Assembly (NCBI GenBank): GCA_026874595.1
Contig: CM049315.1
Coordinates: forward strand, 14,907,664-14,971,663
Reading direction: 5' to 3'
Source of the DNA: Sipunculus nudus
Taxonomy: Eukaryota; Annelida; Sipuncula; Golfingiida; Sipunculidae
Length of the DNA: 64,000 bases
Positions 60,520-64,000 of this stretch are shown here, one piece after another. Positions within the stretch are counted from its first letter, which is position 1, and each line of letters opens with the position of its first letter. The notes beneath the pieces are model-generated. The model had not been told where the DNA came from, made no database searches, and saw nothing but the letters and a program-made list of their open reading frames with translations. The position numbers and the translations under genes were made by a program.

Positions 60520-61794
60520 TCATTTTTTTAAAAACTGACCTGAAATGGTTCACAGTCATTCTGAAGTATAACCAAACGCACAGAAACAAATAGAACTAAT
60601 CTCACTTAAAAACCAACACTATCGCCATCACTATCGCTGTAAGCCTAATCATCAAAAGGCTTTCATGTTCAGATATTCTGGGTTAGGGTCACCCATGATG
60701 TGGGTTAATGCAGTGTTCTTGTTGGCAATTTTAGTGCGAACACAAAATGAAATGTTGATTATTGAGCAATAATATTGTCCATAGGCTCGCAATTAAAACC
60801 TGAAAGCCGTCAGGATAAGTACTTAATTTTGATGAATGTGTCTTTAGCATAGTCACAGTAGAAAAATCGTACTTCATTCAGGACAAAACTTTCTTTTCTT
60901 CTCTAGGCGGCTATGAGTGCGAAAACTTTCATTTGTGATAAGTTTTATGACATCGTTCGGGGTTTAATTAATTGAGGATTTTCGAAAGAAGAAAAGGCAC
61001 TTAACATTAAGTGCAAGGAACAAACGCAACGCAAACGGTCCGGAAATAAATATTTCAAATCTGGTTTCCTGAATTATTAATCAATTATTTCAGTGAAGTC
61101 AAGATTATTTAGGAATTACGCTTAATTCTGCTGAAAAAAATATCGATTTAATCTCATTGGCGCGCTCGCTTAATGTGGCCCGACCACCTCGGAGAGTGAT
61201 TTATCACGGAGGAATTCAAAGTTAAAAATCCCTGGATAAGCTCTCGTAATTTTGATTCGGACAATAAATTCCCACTTTTCAAGTTTTCCTACTTTTGAAC
61301 TAATATTGATTTATTTACTTAATCCCAAAGAAATTTCGTCAAGCTAATTATATTTAATTGTTCCCGGCCCTGTGGCTTTTTTTGCTTGAAGGCCATTTTG
61401 TTGGGTCCTTGAAATGGCAACATTATGAGCGGGTATTATACAAAAATGGGGTCATGGATAATCAACATCTTGTCTAGTTGGACTCCCGTCAGACAATGCT
61501 TGCATGAATTTAAAAGTGCCATTGACGGTAGCTGACATCAAAAACACATTGAGGTTGATAATCTATGGTTTAAATGTGTTTTGCATAAGGATTGAGGGCA
61601 GCACCAGAGTTAGTCTTCAAGTACTAACTTATCAAGTTAGATGGAAATATTATGATGAAGTCAATATTTTAGTGGTACATATACCTGACTCATATATTCT
61701 ATAAATACTGGAAATTTACACAAAACATAATAACTGATATACACACCGGAGTATTGATAATGTTCTATTTAAAGGTTACTTTATATATTTTCAT
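60520..61794. other. No gene seen; homeodomain-motif-rich part at 60960-61370
   Basis: Between 60960 and 61370 lie taattaattga, attattaatcaattatt and two TGATTTAT words (61197-61204 and 61307-61314), the latter a typical Hox-Pbx composite site. In AT-rich DNA such words arise by chance, so enhancer function is only a possibility. No coding signal. Confidence 0.4.
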
Positions 61795-61970
61795 CTCGTT
61801 GACTTGGGACTGGAGAGTCGAGGGGTAAACCGTTCGATTCGAGCCGGGTAAGGAACCTGGCTGAAGGTATATGATACTGGCACATATGATGATCAAATAG
61901 TAGAAGTCCATTGAGCAAGGTCCCTATATCTACATTCGCAGCCTATTTGCAAAAGGCATACAAACAATAA
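61795..61970 (+). mobile_element. Degenerate SINE-like insert
   Basis: A B-box-like gttcgattcgagcc at about 61833-61846 is followed by gggtaaggaacctgg and, further on, ccattgagcaaggtcccta, which resembles the ttgggcaaggcac segment found in the bodies of several invertebrate SINEs. The A-box half is poor. Ends and target duplication are not resolved. Confidence 0.4.
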
Positions 61971-63132
61971 ATACCTTCCATATTTATATCCTAAAATCCT
62001 AAGCTGATATTTGAACATTCTTCAACATGTTTAAATGTAACCAATTTATACTAGGATTTACACCAATCCATATAACCAGATCCCTCCCGTTCTGTCCACA
62101 CTTCCATGGATGGTAATGGTTTGAATAATCCACTGTATATAATTTCAAAACGACTGGTGCAGATTGCGGTCTGTTGATCGTCTTGATGTGAAATAGTATC
62201 AACTAAATAAATGCTACCTAGTACAAAAAAAACCTAGACCTCACCTGCTTTAAAAATTACAAAAATAAGGATTATTTTCGCATTTAATGAATTTTACCCA
62301 AAAATGCGTAAACATGGTACATCTATGAACCATTCGTTTCCCTACAGGCACAGAGCATCATATATAGAGTTCCCTTGGCTTTTAAAATTATGTGTTTACA
62401 TAAGGGATGTTTAAACTGAGACTTCATCGAAATACTAAATCATCGATATATAGGTATAACCATAGTAGACCAGCTGTTTAAATTTGTCTAGTCAGTTAAA
62501 ATTGGATCTCATTATGCATCCAATCGACTCAAATCGGCACTTTTAACAGCTCATTTTAATCAGTGTTTACTTGATGTAAGAAATGTGCTTCTGTTTTCCC
62601 AGCCTTTATGACTCGTTTATTGTTTTATACAAACCTTATATGTACAAAATTACCTGACACTACGAGAACATATTTAATATCATTGTAGACAACCTACAAT
62701 TCTGAATATTGGGGATACATATAGAAACAAAATACGGAATGAAACAATTTAGTCGACCTTTTATCAATCTGTTGACATTATGCCAGGTGAAAGGTTGATA
62801 TCGACATATGCTCTACTACCTTGCCCCAATAATGCTCAAGAGGCTTTTGATTACATCTTTGAAATAACATTTTTGCTTTGATGTGTTTTCCACTGATTCA
62901 CCGATTGCAGTCGAAACAACTGGACACATTATTAATATAACTGTATTAAAATCACTATAATTGCTCGTTTTGTGGGGGAAACCGTATAGCTAACACCCGT
63001 TAAATCATTAGATGTGTATATTATTATTCTTATAAGGTTTGTTTATAAATTGGTGATTTGTGAGTTTCGGCAACCTGAGGGCGTATTCAGGAGACTCTTT
63101 GCTCAACACAACAAGTTTGATACGCCCGTAAC
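61971..63132. other. No gene seen
   Basis: AT-rich with short frames only; no repeat recognised. Confidence 0.5.
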
Positions 63133-63253
63133 CTACGGGGATATACCATCTCAACTGGTTTCTTGTTGGTTTCATTCGCCTCTTGTAACACGGTATTCTT
63201 CTGGGAATATCAGCTGCACTGGCCTCTGTTTGGTTTTAGTTGCCTCTAGGTAA
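63133..63253 (+). repeat. Degenerate ~63-bp duplication
   Basis: Two adjacent segments (63133-63189 and about 63196-63253) share the order gg.atat, caactgg, gtttggttt.att.gcctct and gtaac. They fall in one 79-codon open frame (63014-63253), but similarity at protein level is weak. A further cgcagggatg at 63257 hints at a third unit. Confidence 0.5.
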
Positions 63254-64000
63254 CCCGCAGGGATGCGTCCCAGACTCCGTGGTTATCTGATGACCATTCC
63301 ACCGGTTTGGTCATTGAGGTCGGGGCCGGTCGCCTCCCATGGTGACCGCTAACTGAGTTAGGCCACTAATGGGTCTCTTCAGTCTGATAATCATATAAAG
63401 GCCGATCATCAGCTCAAGTAAATAGATCTTGCCCCAGGTGGCTGTGTCCTTTGACATATTACCTAAGCTAATACTAGTAGTTCACCCGACACACGCACAC
63501 ACACACGCGTAACTTTCCCCATACGGACATGCTGTATAGGCCTACTACAGGGCTTTCCATAAAATGTTGACTTTTGGGTCCGAAGCGTGTACGGGCAAAC
63601 AAAACCCAAGAAAATATTTTATATAGTTCATGTCAAAAGTGTTTTATGCCTTGGATCATCACTTATCAGTTACATGAATGGTCTTATAAACATGACCGTT
63701 CCCAAAACATGTGCCACTTCATCCCAGTTAATATATATGAGAGCTCAGCAGCCAGGCAGTATAGGACAGAGTGAGCTAAAGTCAGCTACCAAAATAATGC
63801 GATACATAGACAAAGTGATATCTTACGATTAAGTCATCCTTATCAATGACGGTAATAATGTTTCTGTTTCGCAGCGCCAGTAGAATTGAAACCCACCTTG
63901 TGCGAGTAAGGAATTCATAGCGGACAAAGCATATCTTTCTCCCAATAAAGTAAAACGGAAGTCAAACGGCAGGGGGTGTATTTTCACTGCAGAGACTTGA
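63254..64000. other. No gene seen; short (AC)n at 63489-63508
   Basis: A GC-richer patch at 63250-63400, an AC-rich microsatellite with CG interruptions at 63489-63508, and overlapping frames at 63574-63832 without motifs. The window ends here. Confidence 0.5.

Overview
This window looks like gene-poor nuclear DNA from an animal, most likely a marine invertebrate and plausibly a mollusc. That guess rests on texture: AT-rich sequence, many long (TA)n and homopolymer tracts, tRNA-derived SINE-like inserts, LTRs with a TATA box and polyadenylation signal, and short terminal-inverted-repeat elements. No sequence here identifies the species. There are no operons, ribosome binding sites, rRNA genes or CRISPR arrays. 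The longest open frame is about 144 codons, lacks an ATG and matches no family I recognise. I annotate no intact protein-coding gene; the window is probably intergenic or lies inside a very large intron.

Layout. 1-8.5 kb: a truncated 64/69-bp tandem array, an LTR (1917-2765), a 1.48-kb PIF/Harbinger-like non-autonomous element with perfect 37-bp termini and a TTA duplication (4389-5867), and a complete solo LTR of the same family flanked by ATAT (7589-8463). 9.7-20.3 kb: a hAT-like element with GC-rich ends (9698-10625), a (GA)24 tract, a SINE with a 13-bp target duplication (14643-15009), a possible Helitron 5' end (18919), and a 532-bp inverted-repeat element saturated with TCGCA/TGCGA (19772-20303). 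23-28 kb: a (TA)n tract, an unassigned open frame, then an LTR fragment, a degenerate tandem repeat and a third LTR (26381-27916). 32.6-40.7 kb: a 157-bp near-identical duplication, a nearly cytosine-free tract, two arrays of a ~335-bp unit sharing a leader (34.4 and 38.4 kb), and one member of an inverted dispersed pair. 42-50 kb: a SINE-like insert, a 156-bp TTAA-flanked MITE, microsatellites, a possible Tc1-type helix-turn-helix relic and a 22-bp minisatellite with higher-order structure. 53-64 kb: the second member of the dispersed pair, a long (TA)n tract, possible RFX-type and GC-box/CCAAT motifs, a 48-bp minisatellite whose plus strand is largely open in one frame, a homeodomain-motif-rich stretch and a further SINE-like insert.

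Nothing here forms a multigene system. The strongest signals are structural: non-autonomous elements whose interiors are packed with one short CpG-containing word (ACGA, TCGCA or CCCGC), a duplicated terminus inside the Harbinger-like element, and two minisatellites with strict internal periodicity. All identities come from reading motifs, not from database searches.
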